Position numbers and translations under genes: made by a program | Notes under the pieces: model-generated | The model's database searches: none | Told to the model about the DNA's origin: nothing | What the model saw: only the letters and a program-made list of their open reading frames with translations | Source of the DNA: an uncultured Clostridia bacterium | GTDB taxonomy: Bacteria; Bacillota; Clostridia; Oscillospirales; QAMX01 | Direction: 5' to 3' | DNA: 48,089 nucleotides | Assembly: GCA_944376195.1 (NCBI GenBank) | Contig: CALWBW010000015.1 | Location: 1-48,089 of the forward strand | In this document: piece by piece, positions 26,411-34,530 of the stretch | How positions within the stretch are numbered: position 1 is the first letter of the stretch | How the letters are laid out: the number at the start of each line of letters is the position of its first letter

Positions 26411-27515
26411 AAACGTTTAAAGATGCGGAATTTTGTGCATGAGAACGATAATACTCTAAATTCCGGCGTAACCGTTTATCTTCGGGAGCGAGAGAAACTG
26501 CTTCCTGACCGCGTTTTAACGCCCGCTCATAATTTCCGAGATGATACCAGGCCAGTGCGGCGAGATCATAGGGCGTTTCCCCCCAGGCAACCGGATCATT
26601 TACATAAACCTGCGGCCGTTTTTGAATGGCTAGCGCCATTTCGCTGGTTGAAGCGAGTGCAATCCAATTTTTATCCTCGTAAAATTTCATGGCAAGTTCC
26701 ACATAGGGTTCGCGCAAAAAGGGTGCTTCTGCAATGGCGCGCAACAGCCAGCGTTTTGCCTCTAATGAATTTCCCAATGCTGCATAGGAACGCGCAATGT
26801 AGCGCATGGATGCGCAGCGTTCCGCGTCCCAACGAGCTTCCGGCATGGCCAAATGCTTTTTTAAAGTGCGAATACAGTCTTCATGTCTGCCATAGAACAT
26901 GTATTCCCGACCGAGATAGTGCATCCCACGATCGTCGTTGGGATTTTCCTGTACGGAAAGTTCCAAAAGGGGTAAATATTGGCCGCGTGATTTGTTGGGG
27001 TCTGCGTGATGCTCCAATGTGACGTTTTGCATGGTGACAAATACCTCGCGGGTGGGGACTGTGCGTGTCAGAACTTCATGTACGGGATTACGCCAACGGT
27101 AACCATGCCGCGCATGGATCTTATTGGGCCAGAATATGGTTCCTTCCCGTCCGTCGGGAAGATAATTCCAAACATACCGATAGGAAGCGCGTGTTGCATC
27201 AGGGTGCCAGACTCGTTCCAATTCTTCGCGCCAACCCGGTGTAAAAAATTCATCGAGATCCATACAAGCGCAGATATCGTAATCCTCCGGAATCAGTTCC
27301 AGGGACCGGTTTCTGGCAGCGTCAAATCGCCAGGGCCGAATTTCTTCCTGAAAGACGTGAACCCCCAAGTCCTGCAAAAGTTCGACGGTATGATCGGTTG
27401 AACCGGTGTCCAACACAAAGATTCCATCCGCTTCCTGCATGGATTCTACCCATCGCCGGACAAATTGTTCTTCATTTTTCGCAATGGTATAGACGCACAC
27501 CTTGTATTTTCCCAT
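26409..27515 (-). CDS. Family 2 glycosyltransferase with TPR-like C-terminus
   Basis: 368 residues. The N-terminal GT-A domain begins VYTIAKNEEQFVRRWVESM, with the nucleotide site VLDTGSTDHTVELL near residue 35 and the metal-binding DXD-like CMDLDEFF near 85. From about residue 200 on, helical pairs such as YLGREYMFYGRHEDCIRTLKKHL and AWYHLGNYERALKRGQEAV form TPR-like repeats. Enzymes of this shape glycosylate proteins or surface polymers in Firmicutes; acceptor unknown. MGKYKVCVYT is the start, as AGGAGG lies 9 nt upstream; the longer frame reads back through the upstream hairpin. That ribosome binding site is the 3' arm of a perfect 10-bp stem, so translation may be controlled. Confidence 0.88.
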   Translation of the reverse strand: MGKYKVCVYTIAKNEEQFVRRWVESMQEADGIFVLDTGSTDHTVELLQDLGVHVFQEEIRPWRFDAARNRSLELIPEDYDICACMDLDEFFTPGWREELERVWHPDATRASYRYVWNYLPDGREGTIFWPNKIHARHGYRWRNPVHEVLTRTVPTREVFVTMQNVTLEHHADPNKSRGQYLPLLELSVQENPNDDRGMHYLGREYMFYGRHEDCIRTLKKHLAMPEARWDAERCASMRYIARSYAALGNSLEAKRWLLRAIAEAPFLREPYVELAMKFYEDKNWIALASTSEMALAIQKRPQVYVNDPVAWGETPYDLAALAWYHLGNYERALKRGQEAVSLAPEDKRLRRNLEYYRSHAQNSASLNV

Positions 27516-27522
27516 AAAAATT

Positions 27523-27579
27523 GCCTCCTGCACAGCGGAAAGATTCCAGAATCGTTCCTTATCACTGTATGCAGGAGGC
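27523..27579 (-). promoter_or_regulatory. Hairpin that pairs the glycosyltransferase ribosome binding site
   Basis: GCCTCCTGCA and TGCAGGAGGC form a perfect 10-bp stem (27570-27579 with 27523-27532) around a 37-nt loop. On the minus-strand transcript the 3' arm contains AGGAGG, 8-9 nt before the ATG at 27515, and is followed by AATTTTT. It could sequester the ribosome binding site or act as an attenuator. Confidence 0.6.
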
Positions 27580-27591
27580 TTATCCAATGCG

Positions 27592-27975
27592 TCAGGAAAT
27601 TGTTTGCGCAAAATCAAGAAGAGCCAGCGTATCCGCGGCATAGGAAATTCCGTCGATCCGAAGATGTGCGTCGTATACCTCGAAATCATAGGTTTTCCCG
27701 TCCTGGGTAGAAATAGAATACCGGACCCGAACATCTCCCTCTGGATCCTCTTGATGTACGATGGTTAAGTGGTTCAAGATATCGGCCAATTGGGAAAGTT
27801 CTGCTTCATCGGAAAGGGAGACGATAATGCCCAGCTCGGTTTCCAGTTCTGCTGAGGCCAGATCTTCCGGGGAGAGTAGAGCAAAAGGCTGGTGAGATTC
27901 ACTGGTTGACAGAACAATGCCGATGCAGAGCAAACATGCCAATGCGGAGAGAAGCAGTTTCGTTCTTGTACTCAT
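27592..27975 (-). CDS. Small exported or membrane-anchored protein of unknown function
   Basis: 127 residues, not recognised. An N-terminal signal or anchor (residues 5-22, LLLSALACLLCIGIVLS) is followed by a soluble part of about 100 residues with alternating strands: LGIIVSLSDEAELSQLADIL, then VRVRYSISTQDGKTYDFEVYDAHLRIDGISYAADT, then a helix ALLDFAQTIS. The pattern of a strand pair around a short helix suggests a small alpha/beta domain that may bind a ligand or partner outside the cell. Its start overlaps the stop of the GntR gene by 4 nt (ATGA 27975-27972), so it is translated with the regulator. It could be a sensor or accessory part of the same system, but that is inference. Confidence 0.7.
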   Translation of the reverse strand: MSTRTKLLLSALACLLCIGIVLSTSESHQPFALLSPEDLASAELETELGIIVSLSDEAELSQLADILNHLTIVHQEDPEGDVRVRYSISTQDGKTYDFEVYDAHLRIDGISYAADTLALLDFAQTIS

Positions 27976-28640
27976 CCTTCTACCTCGCCCAAATTGTCGG
28001 CAACATTTTTTCGCGCCATGGAAATATGGAAGGCAGTCAGTCTTTCCGCTTCTTCCGGATTGTGTGTTGCGATTGCATCTAAAATGGCGCGGTGTTCCTC
28101 GACGGAGAGCCGGGCACGACCGGCCGTTTTAAAAGAAAGCTCCCTCGCTTTCTGAATATAATGGTGAAAATTGGAGAGCGTATGGCGCAAAGGGCGGGAA
28201 CGGCAGGCCTCAAAAATGATTTCATGGAACCGGGTATCCAGATTCCAAACCTGCACGGCGTCTCCGCGAGTGACATAGAAAGTCTGTAACTCCACGACCT
28301 CCCGCAAGGCGTCCAGCTCGTCGTCTGTCACATTGGTTGCGGCCCAGCGTGCGGCCAAAGATTCGATTTTCATGCGGATCGTGTAAATATCCAGAATGTC
28401 TTTGGCGGATACGCCGATTACCACAGCTCCCTTATTGGGTACGGTTTTGACAAGCCCCTCCAACTCTAACTGACGCAATGCCTCACGTACCGGCGTACGA
28501 CTGACCCCAAATTCTGTCGAAAGGCGTTGTTCAATCAAACTGTCGCCCGGAGCAAAATTTCCATTTAAAATAGCTTGCTCCAACTCCTTAAAAACGTTGG
28601 CACGAAGCGAATTGTTGTCTTGAATCTCCAGTTTTCGCAT
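27972..28640 (-). CDS. GntR family regulator with FCD ligand-binding domain
   Basis: 222 residues. The N-terminal winged helix has the GntR signature LIEQRLSTEFGVSRTPVREALRQLELEGLV (about 37-65). The C-terminal FCD domain is all-helical and holds the expected metal/ligand residues: Asp and His in DTRFHEIIFEA, His in EEHRAILDAI, and His in AFHISMARKNV. FCD regulators respond to small acids and sugar acids. The gene is divergent from a DUF1846 gene with 213 bp between them, a usual arrangement for a regulator and its target. AGGGGATG precedes the start. Its effector is not predictable. Confidence 0.93.
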   Translation of the reverse strand: MRKLEIQDNNSLRANVFKELEQAILNGNFAPGDSLIEQRLSTEFGVSRTPVREALRQLELEGLVKTVPNKGAVVIGVSAKDILDIYTIRMKIESLAARWAATNVTDDELDALREVVELQTFYVTRGDAVQVWNLDTRFHEIIFEACRSRPLRHTLSNFHHYIQKARELSFKTAGRARLSVEEHRAILDAIATHNPEEAERLTAFHISMARKNVADNLGEVEG

Positions 28641-28660
28641 AGTTTCATCCCCTTCTTTTC

Positions 28661-28689
28661 ATTTTACAACACTGCCTCATGGATTGCAA
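28661..28689 (-). promoter_or_regulatory. Predicted promoter of the GntR regulator gene
   Basis: TTGCAA (28689-28684), 17 bp, TAAAAT (28666-28661) on the minus strand, about 15 nt before the ribosome binding site. Confidence 0.65.
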
Positions 28690-28784
28690 GCGTTTTCCCG
28701 GAATGGAGGCAAAGGGCAAACTGCGGATATTTTACTTGTTTTTCGGACAAAAAAGAAGCGATTTTGACAAAAATGATTCCGCTC

Positions 28785-28813
28785 TTGCATTGTTCTACCT
28801 GGAATGATATAAT
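28785..28813 (+). promoter_or_regulatory. Predicted promoter of the DUF1846 gene
   Basis: TTGCAT (28785-28790), 17 bp, consensus TATAAT (28808-28813), 40 nt before the start codon. Confidence 0.8.
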
Positions 28814-28814
28814 A

Positions 28815-28826
28815 ACAAACGTTTGT
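28815..28826. promoter_or_regulatory. Perfect 12-bp palindrome at the DUF1846 transcription start, candidate operator
   Basis: ACAAACGTTTGT begins 1 nt after the -10 box. A GTATAC hexamer, seen in some GntR operators, overlaps its right edge (28825-28830). Binding of the divergently encoded GntR protein is inferred from position only. Confidence 0.5.
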
Positions 28827-28853
28827 ATACGGAAAGGAAAGGGATTAGTAGTC

Positions 28854-30338
28854 ATGCGTGTCGGCTTTGATCGGGATCTCTATGTAAAAACGCAGACAGA
28901 ACATATTCTGGAGCGGATTAAACAATTTGACAATAAACTGTATTTGGAATTCGGCGGAAAACTGTTTGACGATTATCATGCGGCAAGAGTCCTGCCGGGT
29001 TTTGACGTAAATGCAAAAGTAAAGCTGTTGCAGAACTTTTCCGATATGGTGGAGATTGTATTCTGCATCAATGCTTCTTCTATTGAAAAGAGTAAAATTC
29101 GTGCGGACTTCGGCATTACCTATGATCAGGATCTGCTGCGGACCATTGACGCGTTACGCGACCTGGGCCTTTATGTCAATTCTGTGGTGATTACGCAGTA
29201 TGCCGAACAGCCTGGCGCGATTGCATTTCAAAATATGTTGGAGCAGCGCGGCGTGAAAACGTACCGGCATTATCCGATCAAAGGCTATCCAACTGACATC
29301 AATCTGATTGTGAGCGAAAACGGGTACGGCGCAAACGATTATATCAAAACGACCCGTCCGCTGGTTGTTGTAACCGCGCCCGGTCCAAACTCCGGAAAAC
29401 TGGCGACCTGTCTGTCTCAGCTTTATCATGAGAGCCGGTTGGGCATTCGGGCAGGATATGCAAAATTTGAAACATTCCCAATCTGGAATCTTCCGCTGAA
29501 ACATCCGGTCAATCTGGCTTATGAGGCGGCAACCGCCGATTTGCGCGACGTTAATATGATTGACCCATTTCACATGGATGCCTATGGTGAGACCACGGTA
29601 AATTATAACCGGGATATTGAAGGATTCCCAATTGTCAACACAATCCTGACGCGTATTATGAATCGCACCATTTATAAATCTCCAACGGACATGGGTGTCA
29701 ATATGGCAGGCTACTGCATTACGGACGATGCGGTGGTACGGGAAGCCGCTATCCAGGAGATTGCGCGCCGGTATTACCATACTTGGTGCGAGTGCCGTCT
29801 GGGCCGTGAGGAACCGGATACGGCGCACCGAATTGAAACGCTGTTGTCCCAGTTGGATGCGGATGCGGAACAGATCCGGCGCGTGGTACTGCCCGCAAAA
29901 CAGAAGGCTGCGGAAAGTGGTTCTGCCGCTATGGCGATCGAATTGCCGGACGGACGGATTGTTACAGGCCGTTCCCAGCATCTGATGAATGCTGCATCCG
30001 CTGCAACGATTAACGCCATCAAGGCACTTGCCGGCATAGCGGACGAAGTACATTTGATGTCGCCGGTTATCCTAGAACCGATTTTGAAAATGAAACGAGA
30101 GATGCTGGGCCGGAAAAATCCGACGCTGAATCTGGAGGAAGTATTGATCGCACTGTCCATCTGCGCCGCGACAAATCCGACTGCGGAATTGGCGCTCTCC
30201 AAATTGACTTATTTAAAAAATTGTGAAGCCCATACTTCCTATATCATCTCCGAGCCGGACGCGGGAATTTTGCGCCGGCTGGGGATGAACGTAACGAGCG
30301 AACCCGTATTTGAGACGAATGCGCTCTTTAATGAATAA
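28854..30338 (+). CDS. DUF1846 domain-containing protein
   Basis: 494 residues, the usual length of this family. The start MRVGFDRDLYVKTQTEHILERI is typical; the longer upstream frame covers the promoter and was discarded. Recognisable parts are LYLEFGGKLFDDYHAARVLPGFD near residue 27, VTAPGPNSGKLATCLSQLYHE near 178 (a phosphate-binding-loop-like Gly/Ser/Lys run), and KHPVNLAYEAATADLRDVNMIDPFH near 215. The family is widespread in Firmicutes and structures are known, but I know of no established function; the loop and the C-terminal catalytic-looking half suggest a nucleotide- or phosphate-linked enzyme. No signal peptide: cytoplasmic. Regulation by the divergent FCD-GntR regulator is likely. 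A perfect 18-bp terminator follows. Confidence 0.88.
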   Translation: MRVGFDRDLYVKTQTEHILERIKQFDNKLYLEFGGKLFDDYHAARVLPGFDVNAKVKLLQNFSDMVEIVFCINASSIEKSKIRADFGITYDQDLLRTIDALRDLGLYVNSVVITQYAEQPGAIAFQNMLEQRGVKTYRHYPIKGYPTDINLIVSENGYGANDYIKTTRPLVVVTAPGPNSGKLATCLSQLYHESRLGIRAGYAKFETFPIWNLPLKHPVNLAYEAATADLRDVNMIDPFHMDAYGETTVNYNRDIEGFPIVNTILTRIMNRTIYKSPTDMGVNMAGYCITDDAVVREAAIQEIARRYYHTWCECRLGREEPDTAHRIETLLSQLDADAEQIRRVVLPAKQKAAESGSAAMAIELPDGRIVTGRSQHLMNAASAATINAIKALAGIADEVHLMSPVILEPILKMKREMLGRKNPTLNLEEVLIALSICAATNPTAELALSKLTYLKNCEAHTSYIISEPDAGILRRLGMNVTSEPVFETNALFNE

Positions 30339-30344
30339 AAAACG

Positions 30345-30380
30345 ATCCCCCGGCAATCTCGTACGAGATTGCCGGGGGAT
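30345..30380. terminator. Bidirectional terminator, DUF1846 / AEC transporter
   Basis: A perfect 18-bp inverted repeat with no spacer bases, GC-rich at the base, with A-rich sequence on the left and TTTATT on the right, between convergent genes. Confidence 0.92.
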
Positions 30381-30384
30381 TTAT

Positions 30385-31320
30385 TCAAATCAGGCCCAAT
30401 GTTTTCATGATCAGGACAATCAGAAAAATGGTAAGAATGGAAAACGCGGTGGTGAATACAACCTGTTGGCCGGCAAGTTCTCCATCGGCGTCCATTTGCT
30501 GTGCCATCGTGTAGGAGGAAACCGCGGACGGCGCCATGAAAAGTACCATCAAAGACGCCAGCTCAATATCCCGAAATCCGCAAAGCACGGCGGCAGTGAT
30601 GAAAATCGCCGGCATAACGATCAGTTTTCCTGTAACGCCAAGGATTAAAGGACGGAGGTTGGCGCCCACACGGGAAAATTCCATCGCACCGCCCAGGAGA
30701 AACAAGGCGAGCGGCGTGGCAATGGAAGAAAGATCAGAAATTGCCGTATCCACCGGTTCCGGGAACCGCAGGCCGGACGCTAACATGACCAGTCCGAGCA
30801 GAGAACTGATAATAAGCGGATTTTTCGCAATCCCGACCAGAATCTTGCGAATCTGTACGCGTCCGCCGCGAAAAGTTTCCAGCGCGATCACGGACAAAAT
30901 ATTAAACATGGGAATGACAACCGCAATTAGAAGCGATGTGGTGGCCATTTCGCCGCCGCAGAGTAATTCTGCCATCGGCATGCCAAAAAGGACAAAATTG
31001 CTGCGTCCGATTCCTTGGATCAAGACGCCTCGCCGCCGGTTTTCCTTTTCCAGCAGAGGAATAACGGCAAACAACAGGCCGAACATGACCAATACACTGA
31101 TGACCGTGAATAAAAACACACGTCCGTCAATTTCCGTATCCAAGCTGGTCTGATAAATGTTTTTGAAAAGCAAAACAGGCAGAAAAAGTTTGAATACAAG
31201 CTTATTCATGACGGCATGTGAATTCATGTCGTATAGTTTAAGCTGTTTGGCAACGTAGCCTGCTGCCATCAAAAGGAACAACGGCAACACTACATTCAGG
31301 GATAAAATCAGATTCTCCAC
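30385..31320 (-). CDS. AEC family (auxin efflux carrier-type) transporter
   Basis: 311 residues from GTG, with about ten membrane segments. The family pattern is clear: VVLPLFLLMAAGYVAKQLKLYD at the start, FKLFLPVLLFKNIYQT, SNFVLFGMPMAELLCGG, the central hydrophilic loop, then ATPLALFLLGGAMEFS and the conserved late segment MAPSAVSSYTMAQQMDADGELAGQQVVFTT. Bacterial members export or import organic acids such as malonate or malate. GAGG lies 8 nt before the GTG, and the predicted promoter places the first upstream ATG (31401) at the transcription start, so GTG is preferred. Single gene, separated from the upstream zinc-ribbon gene by a terminator. Confidence 0.9.
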   Translation of the reverse strand: MENLILSLNVVLPLFLLMAAGYVAKQLKLYDMNSHAVMNKLVFKLFLPVLLFKNIYQTSLDTEIDGRVFLFTVISVLVMFGLLFAVIPLLEKENRRRGVLIQGIGRSNFVLFGMPMAELLCGGEMATTSLLIAVVIPMFNILSVIALETFRGGRVQIRKILVGIAKNPLIISSLLGLVMLASGLRFPEPVDTAISDLSSIATPLALFLLGGAMEFSRVGANLRPLILGVTGKLIVMPAIFITAAVLCGFRDIELASLMVLFMAPSAVSSYTMAQQMDADGELAGQQVVFTTAFSILTIFLIVLIMKTLGLI

Positions 31321-31407
31321 AGCAATATCCTCTTTTTCTCTTTTTTTGCCGAAAAACTGCCGGTAACCGGGAACCCCAAAAAACCAGCCGCGCGACGGCA
31401 CCCGTTT

Positions 31408-31436
31408 ATTGTAGCATTTCCCAGAGATTTCGTCAA
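31408..31436 (-). promoter_or_regulatory. Predicted promoter of the AEC transporter gene
   Basis: TTGACG (31436-31431), 17 bp, TACAAT (31413-31408) on the minus strand. It gives a leader of about 80 nt and fixes the GTG start at 31320. Confidence 0.75.
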
Positions 31437-31442
31437 TTCTTG

Positions 31443-31485
31443 AAAAAAACAGCCGCCATCCGGATACTGCACCGGGTGACGGCTG
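31443..31485 (-). terminator. Terminator after the zinc-ribbon gene
   Basis: Minus strand: CAGCCGTCACCCGG pairs with CCGGATGGCGGCTG (31485-31472 with 31463-31450, one mismatch plus wobble), then seven T (31449-31443). Confidence 0.92.
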
Positions 31486-31491
31486 CCAAAA

Positions 31492-32205
31492 TTAGATAAA
31501 AAATTTCTGCAGCAATTTTTCTTTCAGTGGCTTGTTATGATCGATGTAAAGCAGTACGGCACTAAGGAGAAAAAACGTGACAAACGGGTAAAGGGACCAT
31601 GCCAGGCTGTCACGCAGGTCGAAGACATGATTCAAAAGTAGTTCAATCGCCGGACAGATCAATCCAATACAGACAATTCCTATGGCGGAAATGGCGAGAC
31701 GGGAGAGCGGCGTATGCTGCGCAAGGAAAATCAGCAAACAGATGATGCCTCCGGCAAGGAGTGAAACAGGAACGGCAAACGGCCAGAACCAGCCGCCTTG
31801 TGTTTTTTGTGCGATATAATACAAAAAGGCCAGGAGCGTGAGAATATCTGCGGAAATGGAAAAAACGGCTCGATGCCGGAATGGTTTTACAGAGAGCAAC
31901 AGCGGCGCGGCAATTGCGACATAGAGAAGAAAAAACGCACCGATTACATAACCGGACCATTCAATTTGCCGGTTTACGCTCAGATCGCAAACGATGCATA
32001 AAAGGACGGGAATTAAAAAAATCAATGTCAAAAGGCCAAGTAGAGATGGACGGCTGACCTGTTGTTGCGTGCGGACGGGAGAAGGAGGATAAAGCGTTTT
32101 TCCTCCCCGGTTCGGCGCCTTTGGATCCTGAACTTCCGTGCCGCACAAAGGACACTTTGACTCACAATCTGCCAATTCTACACCACAATGGACACAATAG
32201 GACAT
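31492..32205 (-). CDS. Zinc-ribbon integral membrane protein (DUF6320-like)
   Basis: 237 residues. An N-terminal zinc ribbon with two CxxC pairs (YCVHCGVEL and CPLCGTEV, residues 4-27) is followed by a proline-rich linker and then six or seven membrane segments from about residue 55 to 225, ending in a short basic tail. Start MSYCVHCG is supported by GGGGGAG upstream. It begins 13 nt after the acyltransferase stop and is the last of a three-gene set with an esterase and a condensation-like acyltransferase. I recall this trio recurring in Clostridia, where the DUF6320 protein is uncharacterised. A zinc ribbon fused to a membrane domain suggests a scaffold or membrane anchor for its partners; this is inference. 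Confidence 0.75.
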   Translation of the reverse strand: MSYCVHCGVELADCESKCPLCGTEVQDPKAPNRGGKTLYPPSPVRTQQQVSRPSLLGLLTLIFLIPVLLCIVCDLSVNRQIEWSGYVIGAFFLLYVAIAAPLLLSVKPFRHRAVFSISADILTLLAFLYYIAQKTQGGWFWPFAVPVSLLAGGIICLLIFLAQHTPLSRLAISAIGIVCIGLICPAIELLLNHVFDLRDSLAWSLYPFVTFFLLSAVLLYIDHNKPLKEKLLQKFFI

Positions 32206-32218
32206 GTCACTCCCCCTT

Positions 32219-33499
32219 TTACCGTTGATTGCTTTCAATAAAAATCGACAACCCCAGACGGCGCAGCCGTGTAAAAAATTCCCGCTCCAATTCTGTTTCT
32301 TCGATACTCCGGGAAAAGGTAATCAAAAGCTGGTCGCGATAGGAGATAACGCTGCAATTGTTGGGGCAAATGGCCTGTGGTCCCAGAATAAAGTCCAGCC
32401 GTTTCACAAAGGGCTGCATCTCGCTGGGAAGAGAAGCACTCCCCAGGTTAGAGAACGCTACGCAGGAGGTTTTTTCTCCGACGAGATTATAGACAAACTT
32501 CATGGCGGCATTTTTGAGAAAAAGTGGCACGATTTTGAGGGCCAAGGATTTTTCTGTCCGCACATTGACCGTGATCCGTGCGCTTAACTGCTTTTGCGTG
32601 AGCTCTACGCCCATCTGATGGTGTACGGAACGCAGGATCTCTTCAAACGTATAATCTCCCATGCGTGGATCGATTCCAGGTGTCACATAAAGCGCAAAAT
32701 TACGCAGCGTATTGCTGGGGAAAAATCGTCGCAAATTAACGGGTACCAGGATTTTCACCGGTTTTTGTCTGCGCCTGTCCGGTACACGCCGGTCCTGCAT
32801 TGACAAAATGGCCATCATCATAACGGAAACCATAAAAGTGGTCAGACTGACCTGATAGCGCTTTGCCAGCGCCAGAACTTCGCGCACATCCAGAATACCG
32901 GTAATTACGTTTAAATACCCATCCCGCTCTCGTGTCCCGGTTAACCGGAACGCGGCGGATTCCCGTCTGCTCTTGCTGACTGGCCCCTCGTTTTGCAGAA
33001 AACTGTCTTCCAATTCCCGTTCGTCCGGTTCTTCCTCACGATCCAGCACGCCGTCACCGCTGGGAACTGTGATTCCATATTTCTGGGTCAGATACTCTGC
33101 TGCGAGGGTTTTTAAAAAGACGAGTCCGCCGCTTCCGTCCGTAAGCGCGTGAAAAAATTCTACAGAAATTCGGTTTTCATAGTATAAGACCTGAAACGCA
33201 CAACGCCGAATTTCGGAAAAACTGCGGTGAATCAGGGGACAAGGCCCCTCGCAGGCAATTTCCGGGGCACAGGCGAGTTCTTCAAGATAATACCAGAACA
33301 TCCCTCGGCGGATACGAACAGCGATAGAGGGAAATCGTTTCACCGTGACATTCAAGGCACTTTGTAAAACTGTGGGATCGACAGGTTCCCGAAACGTGGC
33401 GGAGAGCCGAAATGTATTGCTCCAATTGCGCCGTTTGGCGGCGGGATAAATTTTCGCTGCGTTATCCAAACGCATCCACCGCAGTTTTCGTTCATTCAT
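32219..33499 (-). CDS. Condensation/alcohol acetyltransferase-like acyltransferase
   Basis: 426 residues. The overall pattern is that of CoA- or carrier-dependent acyltransferases of the chloramphenicol acetyltransferase/condensation superfamily: two similar halves, with the active-site motif HALTDG at residues 117-122 (the catalytic second His of HHxxxDG; the first position is Phe) and a second-half solvent-channel motif around PVNLRRFFPSNTLRNF. The closest annotated group is the alcohol acetyltransferase family. Substrate unknown; a fatty acyl or acetyl ester or amide is the likely product. Start ATG 33499 has GGAG 9 nt upstream and overlaps the end of the esterase gene by 8 nt, so the two are translated together. 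Cytoplasmic by sequence. Confidence 0.78.
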   Translation of the reverse strand: MNERKLRWMRLDNAAKIYPAAKRRNWSNTFRLSATFREPVDPTVLQSALNVTVKRFPSIAVRIRRGMFWYYLEELACAPEIACEGPCPLIHRSFSEIRRCAFQVLYYENRISVEFFHALTDGSGGLVFLKTLAAEYLTQKYGITVPSGDGVLDREEEPDERELEDSFLQNEGPVSKSRRESAAFRLTGTRERDGYLNVITGILDVREVLALAKRYQVSLTTFMVSVMMMAILSMQDRRVPDRRRQKPVKILVPVNLRRFFPSNTLRNFALYVTPGIDPRMGDYTFEEILRSVHHQMGVELTQKQLSARITVNVRTEKSLALKIVPLFLKNAAMKFVYNLVGEKTSCVAFSNLGSASLPSEMQPFVKRLDFILGPQAICPNNCSVISYRDQLLITFSRSIEETELEREFFTRLRRLGLSIFIESNQR

Positions 33500-34379
33500 C
33501 CTGTAACGCTCCAAGAAATTCTGCAATTTTTTCAAAATCTTTTTTGGCTTCCGGCACGCCGTAGAGCGGATACCCGTGCCACATTTCCGGCGTTACAACG
33601 AGTTCGCTCCGACTGCCCGCCGCTAAAAGACGCTCGTGAAGCCCGGCCGCGTCATCCAACATAATCTCATCCCCGCCAACAAAAATGAGAGAAGACGGCA
33701 TGTGGTCTAATTCACCAAACAGAGGGGAGACTAACGGATTGCGCAGATCATCTGCATAGAGCGATGCATAATAGGCCAGGCGTTCACGTGTCATGGTGGG
33801 ATCACAGTCCTGATTGGTTTCATAGGACGCGCCAGACGCGGTCAAATCTGTCCAGGGAGAAATCGCAACAATGCCGGCCGGCAACGGGAGTGCTGCCTGT
33901 TTTCGTTTCAAACACAGGGCATAGGCCAGCCCACCGCCGGCTGATTCGCCGCAAAGGAAAATCCGGCTGTTTTCATAGCCGCACGAGAGCAGATACTCAT
34001 ATGCTTCCATGGCGTCTTCCAGCGCGGCAGGATACCGGTGCTCCGGAGCAAGCCGATAGGCAACACAAAAGACGCGGATTCCATATTTCGCAGCCAGAAT
34101 CGTTCCGAATCCTTTTGCGTAATCAAGATCGCCCGCGACATAACCTCCACCATGCAGATACAGCAAGACGGAATCTCCCCGCTGCGATTTCGGCACAACC
34201 CATTCACCGACAAAATGATGAAAAATTTGCGGGGAATATAACACTTTATTCCGATGTGTATGCGCCATTAATTCGCCCAGCTTGTCTTGTGTCGTACGGG
34301 CGGCTTCGATGGTGCAGCCATTCACGAAGGGCTTGAAAATGGAAAGCTGCATCCGCAATAGTTTCGTCGAAATTGCCAT
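33492..34379 (-). CDS. Alpha/beta hydrolase, HSL-type esterase
   Basis: 295 residues. The oxyanion-hole motif LYLHGGGYVAGD near residue 75, the nucleophile elbow GESAGGG with the catalytic Ser near 145, the acid in VGGDEIMLDDA near 235 and the His in EMWHGYPLY near 265 form a complete hormone-sensitive-lipase-type carboxylesterase. No signal peptide: it acts on short-chain acyl esters inside the cell. AAGGA precedes the chosen start MAISTKLLRMQ. It is the first gene of the set esterase, acyltransferase, zinc-ribbon membrane protein. Pairing of an ester-making and an ester-breaking enzyme suggests acyl editing of a common substrate. A small palindrome ACAGATTTCTGT (34469-34480) lies about 90 nt upstream, near a TATACT box. 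Confidence 0.9.
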   Translation of the reverse strand: MAISTKLLRMQLSIFKPFVNGCTIEAARTTQDKLGELMAHTHRNKVLYSPQIFHHFVGEWVVPKSQRGDSVLLYLHGGGYVAGDLDYAKGFGTILAAKYGIRVFCVAYRLAPEHRYPAALEDAMEAYEYLLSCGYENSRIFLCGESAGGGLAYALCLKRKQAALPLPAGIVAISPWTDLTASGASYETNQDCDPTMTRERLAYYASLYADDLRNPLVSPLFGELDHMPSSLIFVGGDEIMLDDAAGLHERLLAAGSRSELVVTPEMWHGYPLYGVPEAKKDFEKIAEFLGALQDE

Positions 34380-34530
34380 GGTAGTCCTTTCTGCCTTTTG
34401 ACGCAAAACGATATTTTGCAAAACGGCGAGAAAAATCACATAATAAAATGCAAACTAAATATAGTATAACAGATTTCTGTGAACGAATAAAGCAATTTCA
34501 GTCACATTTCTATGGGACATCCCCGGTTAG

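Noticed and set aside
29154..30053. 299-codon minus-strand frame inside the DUF1846 gene
   Set aside because: Antisense shadow; its translation has no family resemblance and the sense gene is full length with promoter and terminator.
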